Below, in pieces: positions 42,021 through 50,723 of a stretch of 64,000 nt of DNA. The translations under genes were made by a program, and so were the position numbers. The DNA comes from Lewinellaceae bacterium (GTDB lineage Bacteria > Bacteroidota > Bacteroidia > Chitinophagales > Saprospiraceae). A model generated the notes under the pieces. That model was given only the letters and a program-made list of their open reading frames with translations. It made no database searches and was not told where the DNA came from. Numbering within the stretch: position 1 is the first letter of the stretch; each line of letters starts with the position of its first letter. Where the stretch lies: NCBI GenBank assembly GCA_020636315.1, contig JACJYA010000013.1:1-64000 (forward strand), read 5' to 3'.

Positions 42021-43001
42021 ATGTCGGAAAAACCCGCTCCTTACCAGGGAGATGAAGCGTCCAAGGTCAGAAGGATGGAGGAATTCCGGATCTTCTACAA
42101 CCACACCATCCATCCGGAGTTGCTTAGAATGGAGCGCGGGCGCATTCGCCTGCTGCGGCTGCTGTTCTTTTCCACCTTATTCATGATAGGGGTCATATTT
42201 TTTGAGTTTTACCTCAACATTCTGGCCCTGACCCTCCTTCTGGCCATCCCTCTCGGGGCTTATATTTCCTACCTGCTCTACCGGATACAACGCTTCCGGT
42301 TGACCTTCAAGCCAAACGTCGTCAGCCTTATACTCGATTTCATCGATGACGGTATGAACTTTGACCCGGCCCACCCGCTTAAATACGACCCTAAAAAGTT
42401 GATCGAAAAGGAACAATTCCAGAAAAGCAAGATCTTTGCCACCAAAGCCCCCTACTATACCGGGGAAGACTTCATTTCCGGCCGAATCGGCGAGATGGAT
42501 TTTGAAATGAGCGAGCTGCACGTCAAGGAGCTTTCTCCGGTGGCCAACCGCCTGGATGAGGTTTTCAGAGGGGTTTTTATGCACGCCACTTTTCCCGAAG
42601 ACGCCCGCGGGAGGGTTATCATCTGGCCCCGGCGCCTTCGCCAGTACCACACCAAAGCGATTAAGGACTTTACCTGGAATAAAGGGCAAAATCAGGACGA
42701 AGAGGTCAACAACCCCAAATTCCGGGAATTGTTCCTGACCTATGCCACTGAAGACACCCACGTGGAGGGCATACTTTCCGAACCCATGCAGGAGGCCATT
42801 GTGAAGTATTGCGCCGCTACCGGAAAAGACTTATTCATGTCCTTTATCGACAAGGAGATCTATGCCGCCGTCAGCGAGGATAAAGACATCCTCGAGCCCT
42901 ATCTCTTCCGTTCCAACCTGAGCTTTGAACTCGTCCGGCAGTTCTTCGAAGACATTAACCTGCTGCTTCGCATCGCAGAGGATTTTGACCAGACACATTA
43001 A
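42021..43001 (+). CDS. DUF3137 membrane protein
   Basis: 326 aa. Two adjacent membrane helices (about 47-88) follow an N-terminal amphipathic region; the rest is a soluble domain with GEDFISGRIGEMDFEMSELH, typical of DUF3137. Function unknown to me. Monocistronic. Confidence 0.85.
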   Translation: MSEKPAPYQGDEASKVRRMEEFRIFYNHTIHPELLRMERGRIRLLRLLFFSTLFMIGVIFFEFYLNILALTLLLAIPLGAYISYLLYRIQRFRLTFKPNVVSLILDFIDDGMNFDPAHPLKYDPKKLIEKEQFQKSKIFATKAPYYTGEDFISGRIGEMDFEMSELHVKELSPVANRLDEVFRGVFMHATFPEDARGRVIIWPRRLRQYHTKAIKDFTWNKGQNQDEEVNNPKFRELFLTYATEDTHVEGILSEPMQEAIVKYCAATGKDLFMSFIDKEIYAAVSEDKDILEPYLFRSNLSFELVRQFFEDINLLLRIAEDFDQTH

Positions 43002-43029
43002 GGGTGGGGCAGTGGCTTGCAGGGCGGCT

Positions 43030-43110
43030 GTTCAAAGTTCCTGGTTTCTGGGTTTCTGAGTTCCTCGTTGCCCTGGAAACCAGGGGGTTAGCGGAAGGTG
43101 GACACACTTA
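43030..43110. repeat. Interspersed repeat, copy 2
   Basis: The opposite-orientation counterpart of 24092-24162 (shared CCCTGGAAACCAG and GTTTCTGAGTTCCT cores). Confidence 0.65.
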
Positions 43111-43148
43111 TTTGGAACAATAAAGGAGGCCAACCCTCCAACCATCCT

Positions 43149-43340
43149 GGACTTTGGACGTGCCCCATTTGAAGTCGGAAGTGGGAAATCGGAAGTCGGA
43201 ACTTGGGGCCAAATAGGTGCTCAACGCCTGTTTTTCCGCCTTCCGCCTTCTGATTTCCGACTTTATCCTAGGACCGTCCAAAGTCCAAAACCATCTAGCA
43301 ATCAAACCCTCCAGCAATCCAGCAATCCAGCAATTTCACC
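43149..43340. repeat. Palindromic and short direct repeats
   Basis: GGACTTTGGACG (43149-43160) pairs with CGTCCAAAGTCC (43275-43286). The interior carries GGAAGT-rich arms similar to the spacers of the tRNA-like array. Downstream, CCAGCAAT is repeated three times near 43310-43335. No gene. Confidence 0.6.
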
Positions 43341-43375
43341 CTGAGCCTGCCGAAGGGCAACAATCAACCTCCCCC

Positions 43376-43984
43376 TCACTCCTCTCCGGCACTTTTTAAC
43401 TTCTCCAGGACCTCGACTTCAAAAACCATGGGCGTATCGGGAGGCACCAGGAAGCCCTCTTTTCCGTCGGGCAGGCCTTCCGCACCGTATCCCAGCGGAG
43501 AAGGGACAAAGAGTTGTATGCGCCCCCCGGGGGCGATCAGCTGGAGCCCTTCGTTCCATCCGGGCACCATATTGCCAATGTAAAATTGCAGGGGTTTGTC
43601 CCGGCGGTAAGAAGAGTCGAACACCTGGCCGTTGAGGAAGTAACCTTTATAGTGGACAGAGATGTAATCGCCCCACTGCAGCTTTTTACCAGCCCCTTCG
43701 TCGAGGATGCGGTACAGCAGGCCTGAGCTGGTGCGTTCCAGCGGTATCAGCTCATCGATGGCGTAATTGACGATGGCGTTCTGGTCTGTTTCAGCCTGGT
43801 TTTGGGGTTCGGCGATGAGATAGGAGGATAGCTGGAGGACGGCCTGGTCCTCGTCAACCGGGGGAGTGGCCTCCTCTGCTTGTTTTTCTGTGGCCTCCCG
43901 TCGGCTGCCCTTTTCGCCGGCATGGCCGCCGCAGGCGGCGAGAAGGGCAGCAAAAAAACTAAGTAAGAGAATGGTTTTTTTCAT
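43376..43984 (-). CDS. FKBP-type peptidyl-prolyl isomerase lipoprotein
   Basis: 202 aa with lipobox LLAAC and a Glu/Ala-rich linker. The FKBP domain (about 95-197) has VHYKGYFLNGQVFDSS, the VPGWNEGLQLI segment and the YGAEG turn. It assists proline-limited folding in the periplasm. Confidence 0.92.
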   Translation of the reverse strand: MKKTILLLSFFAALLAACGGHAGEKGSRREATEKQAEEATPPVDEDQAVLQLSSYLIAEPQNQAETDQNAIVNYAIDELIPLERTSSGLLYRILDEGAGKKLQWGDYISVHYKGYFLNGQVFDSSYRRDKPLQFYIGNMVPGWNEGLQLIAPGGRIQLFVPSPLGYGAEGLPDGKEGFLVPPDTPMVFEVEVLEKLKSAGEE

Positions 43985-44108
43985 GGAAAGAGTGGTTTGG
44001 AGCTAAGATACTCAACTCTTTTTCGTTGGGCAAAGCAGGCAGGGGCCATATACTTCCGGCGAGCCGTCAACCCATGGCCTTTTTCCCCTGTTTTACCTAA
44101 AAAAAGAC

Positions 44109-44414
44109 ATGTCAAAGTCCAGCTTTAACGATATCATCAATTCAGCCACTCCCGTGCTTCTCGATTTCCATGCAGACTGGTGCGGCCCCTGCAAGGCCCA
44201 GGCGCCTATTCTCCAACAGCTGAAATCCCAGATGGGGGACAAGATCCGGATCGTCAAGATCGACGTGGACCGCAACCAGCCGCTGGCCAGCAAACTGGGC
44301 ATCCGCAGTATCCCCACGCTGATGATCTTTCAGGCGGGCGAGCGCAAATGGCAGGGCATGGGGGTGCAGAACCTCGGAATCCTGAAGCAGCAACTGGAAA
44401 AGCTGGTGGAATAA
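44109..44414 (+). CDS. Thioredoxin
   Basis: 101-aa thioredoxin with active site W24-C25-G-P-C28, the cis-Pro in IRSIPTL and no signal peptide, so a cytoplasmic disulfide reductase. Its length is typical. Several thioredoxins usually exist, so I do not assign trxA. Confidence 0.94.
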   Translation: MSKSSFNDIINSATPVLLDFHADWCGPCKAQAPILQQLKSQMGDKIRIVKIDVDRNQPLASKLGIRSIPTLMIFQAGERKWQGMGVQNLGILKQQLEKLVE

Positions 44415-44444
44415 TACAATTCCTTGCCCTTTTCTCAATTTTAC

Positions 44445-44452
44445 TATATTTG
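44445..44452 (+). promoter_or_regulatory. -7 box of the sodium:solute symporter gene
   Basis: TATATTTG (perfect TAnnTTTG), about 98 bp before the ATG at 44551. Confidence 0.55.
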
Positions 44453-44550
44453 CCTTGCTTTAGTAGCACCTGGACATACTTAAATCCAGCCCACCCGGCT
44501 TTTGCCTTTAACAGGGAAGCCAGGTGAACGCCAAATAAGCAGGCATTTGT

Positions 44551-46041
44551 ATGATCAACCAATTGACACCCACACTCATTCTTGGCATAATAGCGGTTTA
44601 CTTCCTGTTATTGATCACCGTATCGTATTATACAGGGCGCCGGGCCGGTAATGCTGAGTTTTTTCTGGCGGGCAGGAAGTCTCCCTGGTACCTGGTTGCA
44701 ATTGGGATGATCGGAGCGTCTTTGTCGGGCGTTACTTTCATTTCTATTCCAGGTGTGGTGGGTGACGGCGGCGCCAACCAGTCCTTTTCCTATATGCAGA
44801 TGGTGTTTGGGTATCTGGTGGGCTACCTGGTCATTGCCCAGGTGCTCCTGCCTCTCTATTACCGCCTCAACCTCACTTCCATCTACACTTTTCTGGGGCA
44901 GCGGCTGGGGTATCATGCCTACAAAACGGGAGCTGCGTATTTCATGCTTTCCCGGACCATCGGCGCGGCTTTTCGGTTGTATCTGGTGGCCATCGTACTG
45001 CAGCAATTTGTCCTGGGGCCTTTCGGTATTCCCTTTGCGGCCACCGTGGCGGTAACCATCGTGCTTATCTGGATCTACACCTTTAAAGGAGGTATCAATA
45101 CTATTGTATATACTGATACGCTACAGACAGTGTGTATGATCTCGGCGGTAATCCTGACCATCATTGCCATCGGCAACGCTTTGGAAACCGACCTGGCCGG
45201 CCTGGTTGCTATGGTCCGGTCCAGTGATTATTCTCAGATGTTTTTCTTTCAGGGCGGCTGGAATGACCCCAATAATTTCTTCAAACAATTCATCAGCGGT
45301 GCGCTCATCGCCATCGTCATGACCGGCCTTGACCAGGATATGATGCAGAAGAACCTCAGCTGCCGCAATATCGGCGAGGCGCAGAAAAACGTTTATACCT
45401 TCAGTGTGATCCTGGTGTTTGCCAACCTGCTTTTTCTCACCCTTGGGGCTTTGCTTTACATTTATGCCGCCAGTATCGGGCTGGAGGCCCCGGAAAAGAC
45501 CGACCAGCTTTTTCCCACGATTGCTTTGCGCCATTTATCTCCGGCAGTAGGCGTCTTTTTTGTGCTGGGGCTCATTGCGGCGGCCTATTCCAGCGCCGAC
45601 TCGGCCCTTACCGCTCTGACCACCTCCTTCTGTGTGGATTTTCTGGGTTTTGAGCAAAGTGAGGCCACGGAGCAGGAAAAACGCCGGACGCGCACTATTG
45701 TCCACATCAGCATATCTCTGCTGCTGCTGCTCATTATCGTGGCCTTCAATGCGCTCAACAACGATGCGGTCATCAGCCAGCTGTTCCTCGCGGCCGGATA
45801 TACCTACGGGCCTATCCTCGGCCTTTTTGCCTTCGGTATGCTTACCCGCAGGCAGGTGCATTCTATCTGGGTCATTCCCATTTGCATTGCCGCCCCGATA
45901 TTGTCTTACATCATAAATGCCAATTCGGCCAGCTGGCTTTTCGGGTTTGAATTTGGCTTCCTCATTATTGCACTCAATGGGCTGTTGACCTTTGCAGGGT
46001 TATGGGCCATTTCCCGGCCGGGGCAGGAGGGCCGGCTGTAG
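44551..46041 (+). CDS. Sodium:solute symporter (SSS family)
   Basis: 496-aa inner-membrane transporter with about 13 hydrophobic segments. SSS features include AGRKSPWYLVAIGMIGASLSG near the N-terminus, the QDMMQKNLSCRN loop and AAYSSADSALTALTTSFCVD with the conserved Ser/Ala-rich sodium-site helix. The substrate (sugar, sialic acid, amino acid) cannot be decided. Confidence 0.92.
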   Translation: MINQLTPTLILGIIAVYFLLLITVSYYTGRRAGNAEFFLAGRKSPWYLVAIGMIGASLSGVTFISIPGVVGDGGANQSFSYMQMVFGYLVGYLVIAQVLLPLYYRLNLTSIYTFLGQRLGYHAYKTGAAYFMLSRTIGAAFRLYLVAIVLQQFVLGPFGIPFAATVAVTIVLIWIYTFKGGINTIVYTDTLQTVCMISAVILTIIAIGNALETDLAGLVAMVRSSDYSQMFFFQGGWNDPNNFFKQFISGALIAIVMTGLDQDMMQKNLSCRNIGEAQKNVYTFSVILVFANLLFLTLGALLYIYAASIGLEAPEKTDQLFPTIALRHLSPAVGVFFVLGLIAAAYSSADSALTALTTSFCVDFLGFEQSEATEQEKRRTRTIVHISISLLLLLIIVAFNALNNDAVISQLFLAAGYTYGPILGLFAFGMLTRRQVHSIWVIPICIAAPILSYIINANSASWLFGFEFGFLIIALNGLLTFAGLWAISRPGQEGRL

Positions 46042-46180
46042 GAGAAGCTACTGGCTGTTGGCCGATAGCCATTGGCAATTGCGACTGCCAACCAATAACG
46101 GCCCCCTCCGGCTCACAAAACTATCCGACATTTTTCCTACCTTGCGCTCGATTTTTTTAAGCCTGTTAATTTTTGCTGCT

Positions 46181-47170
46181 ATGTCAAAGATTCGCGCAGC
46201 GATCACCGGTGTTCATGGGTATCTGCCCGATTATATTCTGACCAATGCCGAATTGGAGCAGATGGTTGATACGAATGACCAGTGGATCCAAACCCGTACC
46301 GGAATTCAGGAACGCCGCATACTGAAAGGCGAAGGCAAGGGTACTTCCACAATGGGTATCGAAGCAGTTAAGGGCTTGCTGGAAAAGACCGGAACTGCTC
46401 CCGAAGAGATCAGCCTGATGATCTGTGCTACGGTAACGCCGGATATGCAGTTTCCGGACACGGCTAACCTCATCGCCGATGCTGTTGGCATCCGCAATGG
46501 ATTTTGCTTCGACCTCCATGCGGCCTGCTCCGGTTTCCTTTACGCCCTCACTACGGCCAGCCGCTTTATCGAAAGCGGAGGGCATAAGAAAGTGATCGTC
46601 ATAGGCGCCGACAAAATGTCTTCTATTGTGGACTATACGGACCGTTCGACCTGCATCCTTTTCGGTGACGGCGCCGCAGCGGTCATGCTGGAACCCGATA
46701 CAGAAGGCTTCGGCCTGAGGGATTCCCTGCTGAGGAGCGATGGCGCCGGGCACGTCTTTCTATACCAGAAAGCGGGCGGGTCCCGCTATCCGGCCCAGCC
46801 GGAAACGGTTGCCCGCCGGGAACATTTCGTGTATCAGAATGGCGCTCCGGTCTTTAAAGCGGCCGTTTCCGGCATGGCGGAGGTGGTAGGGCAGGTCATG
46901 CAGCGCAACGGCCTGTCGGTTGATGATGTAAGCTGGGTGGTGCCTCATCAGGCCAATCGGCGGATCATCGAACAAGTGGCCCGGATGGCCAGTTTCCCGC
47001 TGGAAAAAATGATGATCAATATCCACAAATTCGGGAACACTACGGCTGCAACCATTCCGCTTTGCCTCTGGGAATGGGAGAACCGGCTCAAACCCGGAGA
47101 CAACCTCATACTTACAGCGTTCGGCGGTGGGTTTACCTGGGGAGCCATCTATGTGAAGTGGGCGTACTGA
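46181..47170 (+). CDS. fabH: Beta-ketoacyl-ACP synthase III
   Basis: 329-aa condensing enzyme starting fatty acid synthesis from acetyl-CoA and malonyl-ACP. The start at 46181 gives the family N-terminus; the frame is open further upstream but without homology. The catalytic triad is C116 (DLHAACSGFL), the His of VVPHQANRR and the Asn of GNTTAATIP. It precedes efp-accB-accC, so lipid synthesis functions cluster here. Confidence 0.95.
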   Translation: MSKIRAAITGVHGYLPDYILTNAELEQMVDTNDQWIQTRTGIQERRILKGEGKGTSTMGIEAVKGLLEKTGTAPEEISLMICATVTPDMQFPDTANLIADAVGIRNGFCFDLHAACSGFLYALTTASRFIESGGHKKVIVIGADKMSSIVDYTDRSTCILFGDGAAAVMLEPDTEGFGLRDSLLRSDGAGHVFLYQKAGGSRYPAQPETVARREHFVYQNGAPVFKAAVSGMAEVVGQVMQRNGLSVDDVSWVVPHQANRRIIEQVARMASFPLEKMMINIHKFGNTTAATIPLCLWEWENRLKPGDNLILTAFGGGFTWGAIYVKWAY

Positions 47171-47289
47171 GCCGGCGATCGGCCTTCTCCCCCGGCGGAA
47201 CAGGCGGGCAGTAACCGGGATCGGCTGCCGGCTGCAAATCAAAGGGCGAACAACCCAATGGCGAACAACTCAATCACCCACAATTTTCC

Positions 47290-47297
47290 TATCTTTG
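47290..47297 (+). promoter_or_regulatory. -7 box of the efp-accB-accC operon
   Basis: TATCTTTG (perfect TAnnTTTG), 42 bp before the efp ATG. Confidence 0.6.
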
Positions 47298-47339
47298 CAG
47301 AGCTAAAAAATTGAGCATAAAAAACCAGAGCAATAATCA

Positions 47340-47906
47340 ATGGCAACAACTTCCGATATTCGAAAAGGTATGTGCATCGAGTTCAACAATGATACTTATG
47401 TTATCGTTGAGTTCCAGCATGTGAAACCGGGTAAAGGCAACGCTTTTGTGCGTACCAAGCTGAAAAGCCTGACTTCAGGCCGTGTCATAGACAACACCTT
47501 TCAGGCGGGGCATAAAGTCGATGAAGTAAGGGTGGAACGCCGCAAGTTCCAGTATCTGTATAACGATGATATGGGCTATCACTTCATGAATCAGGAGACC
47601 TTCGAGCAAGTTGCTCTTCGGGAGGAATTTATTGAAAACCCGGGCCTGATGAAGGAGGGCCTGGAAGTGGATATCCTCTTCCACGCTGAAAAAGAGGTGC
47701 CCCTCACTCTGGAGATGCCTCAGTACATCATCCTTGAAGTGACTTATACCGAACCGGGCCTCAGAGGGGATACGGCCACCAATACCCTCAAGCCGGCAAC
47801 CGTCGAAACCGGCGCAGAAGTCAGGGTGCCTCTGTTCATCAACCAGGGGGACCTGATAAAGATAGAAACTGCAACGAACGCCTACATGGAACGCGTAAAA
47901 CAATAA
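47340..47906 (+). CDS. efp: Elongation factor P
   Basis: 188-aa factor that rescues ribosomes stalled at polyproline. Domain I has the loop KPGKGNAFVRTK, with Lys at the usual modifiable tip; domains II and III follow with the conserved GDTATNTLKPATVETG segment. accB follows after 5 bp. Confidence 0.97.
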   Translation: MATTSDIRKGMCIEFNNDTYVIVEFQHVKPGKGNAFVRTKLKSLTSGRVIDNTFQAGHKVDEVRVERRKFQYLYNDDMGYHFMNQETFEQVALREEFIENPGLMKEGLEVDILFHAEKEVPLTLEMPQYIILEVTYTEPGLRGDTATNTLKPATVETGAEVRVPLFINQGDLIKIETATNAYMERVKQ

Positions 47907-47911
47907 CGCCT

Positions 47912-48460
47912 ATGAATTTTAAGGAAATTCAGGAATTGGTAAAGCTCATCAACAAATCCAACCTCACCGAATTCAAAATGAAGGACGGGGAGTTTGAGCT
48001 TTCCATCCGCACCAACAAATACGAAAAACTGAAACAGCAGCGACAAGCAGCACCGCAGACTCAGGCGCCGGCCCAACAGGCTCCCATCATTCAGATGCCG
48101 CCGGTACAACAACCTTACCCGGCTCAACCACCTGCGCCTTCTTCGTCTTCGGCATCCCAACCTCAACCGGAACCTAAGACTGAAGCTCCAAAGGCCGAAA
48201 AAAAAGAGGATACCGGTAAGTACATTGAGGTCCGTTCTCCGATCGTCGGCACCTTCTACCGCTCTTCTTCCCCGGAAAAGCCTCCTTATGTTAAAGTGGG
48301 GGATGTCATCGAAGTCGGGCAGGTGGTCTGTATCGTTGAAGCCATGAAGCTCTTCAATGAAATAGAATCCGAGATATCGGGAAAGATCGTCAAGGTGGTG
48401 GTCGAAGATGCTCAGCCCGTGGAGTACGACCAGGTCCTCTTTTTGGTGGAACCTGCCTGA
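47912..48460 (+). CDS. accB: Biotin carboxyl carrier protein
   Basis: 182 aa. Residues about 1-35 form the N-terminal helix region, then a Gln/Pro/Ala-rich flexible linker (about 45-95), then a biotinyl domain with the biotin site K146 in VEAMKLFNEI. It carries carboxybiotin between AccC and the carboxyltransferase. Confidence 0.96.
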   Translation: MNFKEIQELVKLINKSNLTEFKMKDGEFELSIRTNKYEKLKQQRQAAPQTQAPAQQAPIIQMPPVQQPYPAQPPAPSSSSASQPQPEPKTEAPKAEKKEDTGKYIEVRSPIVGTFYRSSSPEKPPYVKVGDVIEVGQVVCIVEAMKLFNEIESEISGKIVKVVVEDAQPVEYDQVLFLVEPA

Positions 48461-48517
48461 TAACCAGAAAATTCAGGGCCTGCCCGACTCTTGTTGCAGC
48501 ACCTCAATTGAAAAAGT

Positions 48518-49861
48518 ATGTTCGAAAAAATACTCATCGCCAACCGTGGCGAAATCGCTTTGCGTATTATCCGCACCTGCCGGGAAATGGGCATCAAGAC
48601 CGTAGCGGTTTATTCCACTGCCGACCGGGAAAGCCTTCACGTGCGCTTTGCCGATGAAGCAGTGTGTATCGGCCCGCCCTCTTCGGCCGAATCCTATTTG
48701 AGTGTCCCCCGTATCATGGCCGCCGTGGAAATCACCAACGCCGATGCCGTCCACCCTGGCTATGGCTTCCTGGCCGAGAATGCCGATTTTGCTGAAGTAT
48801 GCGCCGAATACGGCATCAAATTTATCGGCCCTACACCGGCCCAGATCCGGAAAATGGGAGACAAGATCACCGCTAAAGAGACCATGGTCAAAGCGGGCGT
48901 GCCGGTCATTCCCGGCTCAGACGGACTGGTGAAAGACCCGAAACAGGGCAAAAAAACCGCTGCCGAGATAGGCTATCCGATCATTCTCAAGGCCACCGCC
49001 GGCGGTGGCGGAAAAGGTATGCGGATCGTCTGGGAAGAAAAGGACTTCGACAACAACTGGGACCGGGCGCGGCAGGAAGCCAAAGCTGCCTTCGGCAATG
49101 ACGGCATTTACATCGAAAAATTCGTCGAAGAGCCCCGCCACATTGAATTTCAGATCGCCGGCGACCAGAAGGGGAAGGTCGTTCACCTTTCCGAACGCGA
49201 TTGCTCCATCCAGCGCCGCCATCAGAAACTGGTCGAGGAATGTCCTTCCCCTTTTATGACCGATGAACTCCGCAAAGCTATGGGTGATGCGGCTGTCAAG
49301 GCAGGGGAGGCCATCGATTACGAAGGGGTCGGTACCGTCGAATTTCTGGTGGACAAACACCGGAATTTCTACTTCATGGAGATGAACACCCGCATTCAGG
49401 TGGAGCACCCGGTGACCGAAGAAGTGATCGACCACGACCTCATCAAAGAACAGATCAAGATCGCCAACGGGGAGTTGATCACCGGGGGGAATTATTATCC
49501 GAACGCTCACGCCATCGAATGCCGGATCAATGCCGAAGACCCCTACAACGATTTCCGGCCCAGCCCCGGGCGCATCGCCTCTTTCCACAGTTCCAAAGGG
49601 CACGGCGTTAGGGTCGATACCCACGTTTACGCCGGGTATAACATCCCTCCTTATTACGATTCCATGATCGCCAAACTCATCTGCCGGGCCCCGACCCGCG
49701 AAGAGTGTATCACCAAAATGGAACGGGCCCTGGATGAATTCATTATCGAAGGAGTTAAAACCACCGTGCCTTTCCATCAGAAGCTGATGAAGAACGAGGA
49801 TTTCAGAAAAGGGAACTTCCATACCGGGTTCCTGAATACGTTCAAAATGAAGGAAGATTGA
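48518..49861 (+). CDS. accC: Biotin carboxylase
   Basis: 447-aa ATP-grasp enzyme that carboxylates biotin on AccB. The Gly-rich ATP loop GGGGKGMRIV, ERDCSIQRRHQK and the active-site EMNTRIQVEHPVTE are intact. It lies 57 bp after accB and ends in an intrinsic terminator. Confidence 0.97.
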   Translation: MFEKILIANRGEIALRIIRTCREMGIKTVAVYSTADRESLHVRFADEAVCIGPPSSAESYLSVPRIMAAVEITNADAVHPGYGFLAENADFAEVCAEYGIKFIGPTPAQIRKMGDKITAKETMVKAGVPVIPGSDGLVKDPKQGKKTAAEIGYPIILKATAGGGGKGMRIVWEEKDFDNNWDRARQEAKAAFGNDGIYIEKFVEEPRHIEFQIAGDQKGKVVHLSERDCSIQRRHQKLVEECPSPFMTDELRKAMGDAAVKAGEAIDYEGVGTVEFLVDKHRNFYFMEMNTRIQVEHPVTEEVIDHDLIKEQIKIANGELITGGNYYPNAHAIECRINAEDPYNDFRPSPGRIASFHSSKGHGVRVDTHVYAGYNIPPYYDSMIAKLICRAPTREECITKMERALDEFIIEGVKTTVPFHQKLMKNEDFRKGNFHTGFLNTFKMKED

Positions 49862-49887
49862 CACTTGTAGCTCCTGTTAAAGGAGAT

Positions 49888-49914
49888 AGCCCGCTCCGGC
49901 GGGCTTTTGTTTTT
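49888..49914 (+). terminator. Intrinsic terminator after accC
   Basis: A 7-bp G+C stem AGCCCGC / GCGGGCT with loop TCCG is followed by TTTTGTTTTT. Confidence 0.85.
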
Positions 49915-49964
49915 CAGCGCCAGGTTAAGCCTGCCCATTTCCCAACATTCTAAAACCAGGAAAA

Positions 49965-50627
49965 ATGAGAATTTCAATTCCCGCCCTGCTTCTTGGAGCA
50001 TTGCTGCTTTGGAGTTGTGCCGGCGGCGGCAACCCCGGAGATAAAGGCCTTGCAGAGGCCAAAGATTCAACCGTTGTAGCCCCGGAAGCGGAGCCTGTTG
50101 CACCGGCGGAGCCCGAACAAAAAACCACCGGCGCTTTTGAAAAGAGCCTTGCCCAGGGGCCGGTCTCCTTTAACCTCTATTCGCCTAATGTGCCGGAAGG
50201 CAATACCCTGGTGGTGTCCCCGTCGGGCTTAGAGATCCGCAATGACACCTTCCGGATGGAGGTGTCCGGCCTGGTGCATGACGCCCGGCTTGCCGACCTC
50301 GATAAAGATGGCTTTCCGGAGGTTTACGCTTTCGCCCGAAGCACCGGCGCCGATTCCACCGCTTTTGTTTACGCCTTTTCTTCCTACCGCAACCGCTCCT
50401 ACGGGGCAGTGGGGGTAAGGGAGTTGTCAAGCCGGCCGGAGATGGCCAGGGGGTTTAAGGGGCACAGCACCTTTTACTTTGAAGATGGCCGGTTAAAGCG
50501 TTCCTTCCCCGTTTATGAGCAAGGTGAACCCACCGGCAAGAAACGGGTAGTGACGTACGCCCTGCGGCAGGGCGAAGCCTCCTTCATTCTGGAACCGGTG
50601 TCGAGTGTTGAAATGGATGGAAACTGA
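49965..50627 (+). CDS. PliI-like lipoprotein (possible lysozyme inhibitor)
   Basis: 220 aa with lipobox LLWSC and an Ala/Glu/Pro-rich linker. The C-terminal domain (about 75-215) contains ARLADLDKDGFPEVYAFARS, FKGHSTFYFEDGRLKRSFPV and a final beta segment, resembling PliI inhibitors of I-type lysozymes. The assignment rests on remembered family patterns, so it is moderate. Confidence 0.6.
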   Translation: MRISIPALLLGALLLWSCAGGGNPGDKGLAEAKDSTVVAPEAEPVAPAEPEQKTTGAFEKSLAQGPVSFNLYSPNVPEGNTLVVSPSGLEIRNDTFRMEVSGLVHDARLADLDKDGFPEVYAFARSTGADSTAFVYAFSSYRNRSYGAVGVRELSSRPEMARGFKGHSTFYFEDGRLKRSFPVYEQGEPTGKKRVVTYALRQGEASFILEPVSSVEMDGN

Positions 50628-50723
50628 GTAATACTCTGAGAAAACCGACAGTTTTTCAGTAGGCCAACCTTTGAGGCCCCTGCCCGGTTTACAATGGGAT
50701 GTGGCCATCAAAAAGCTATCGTT

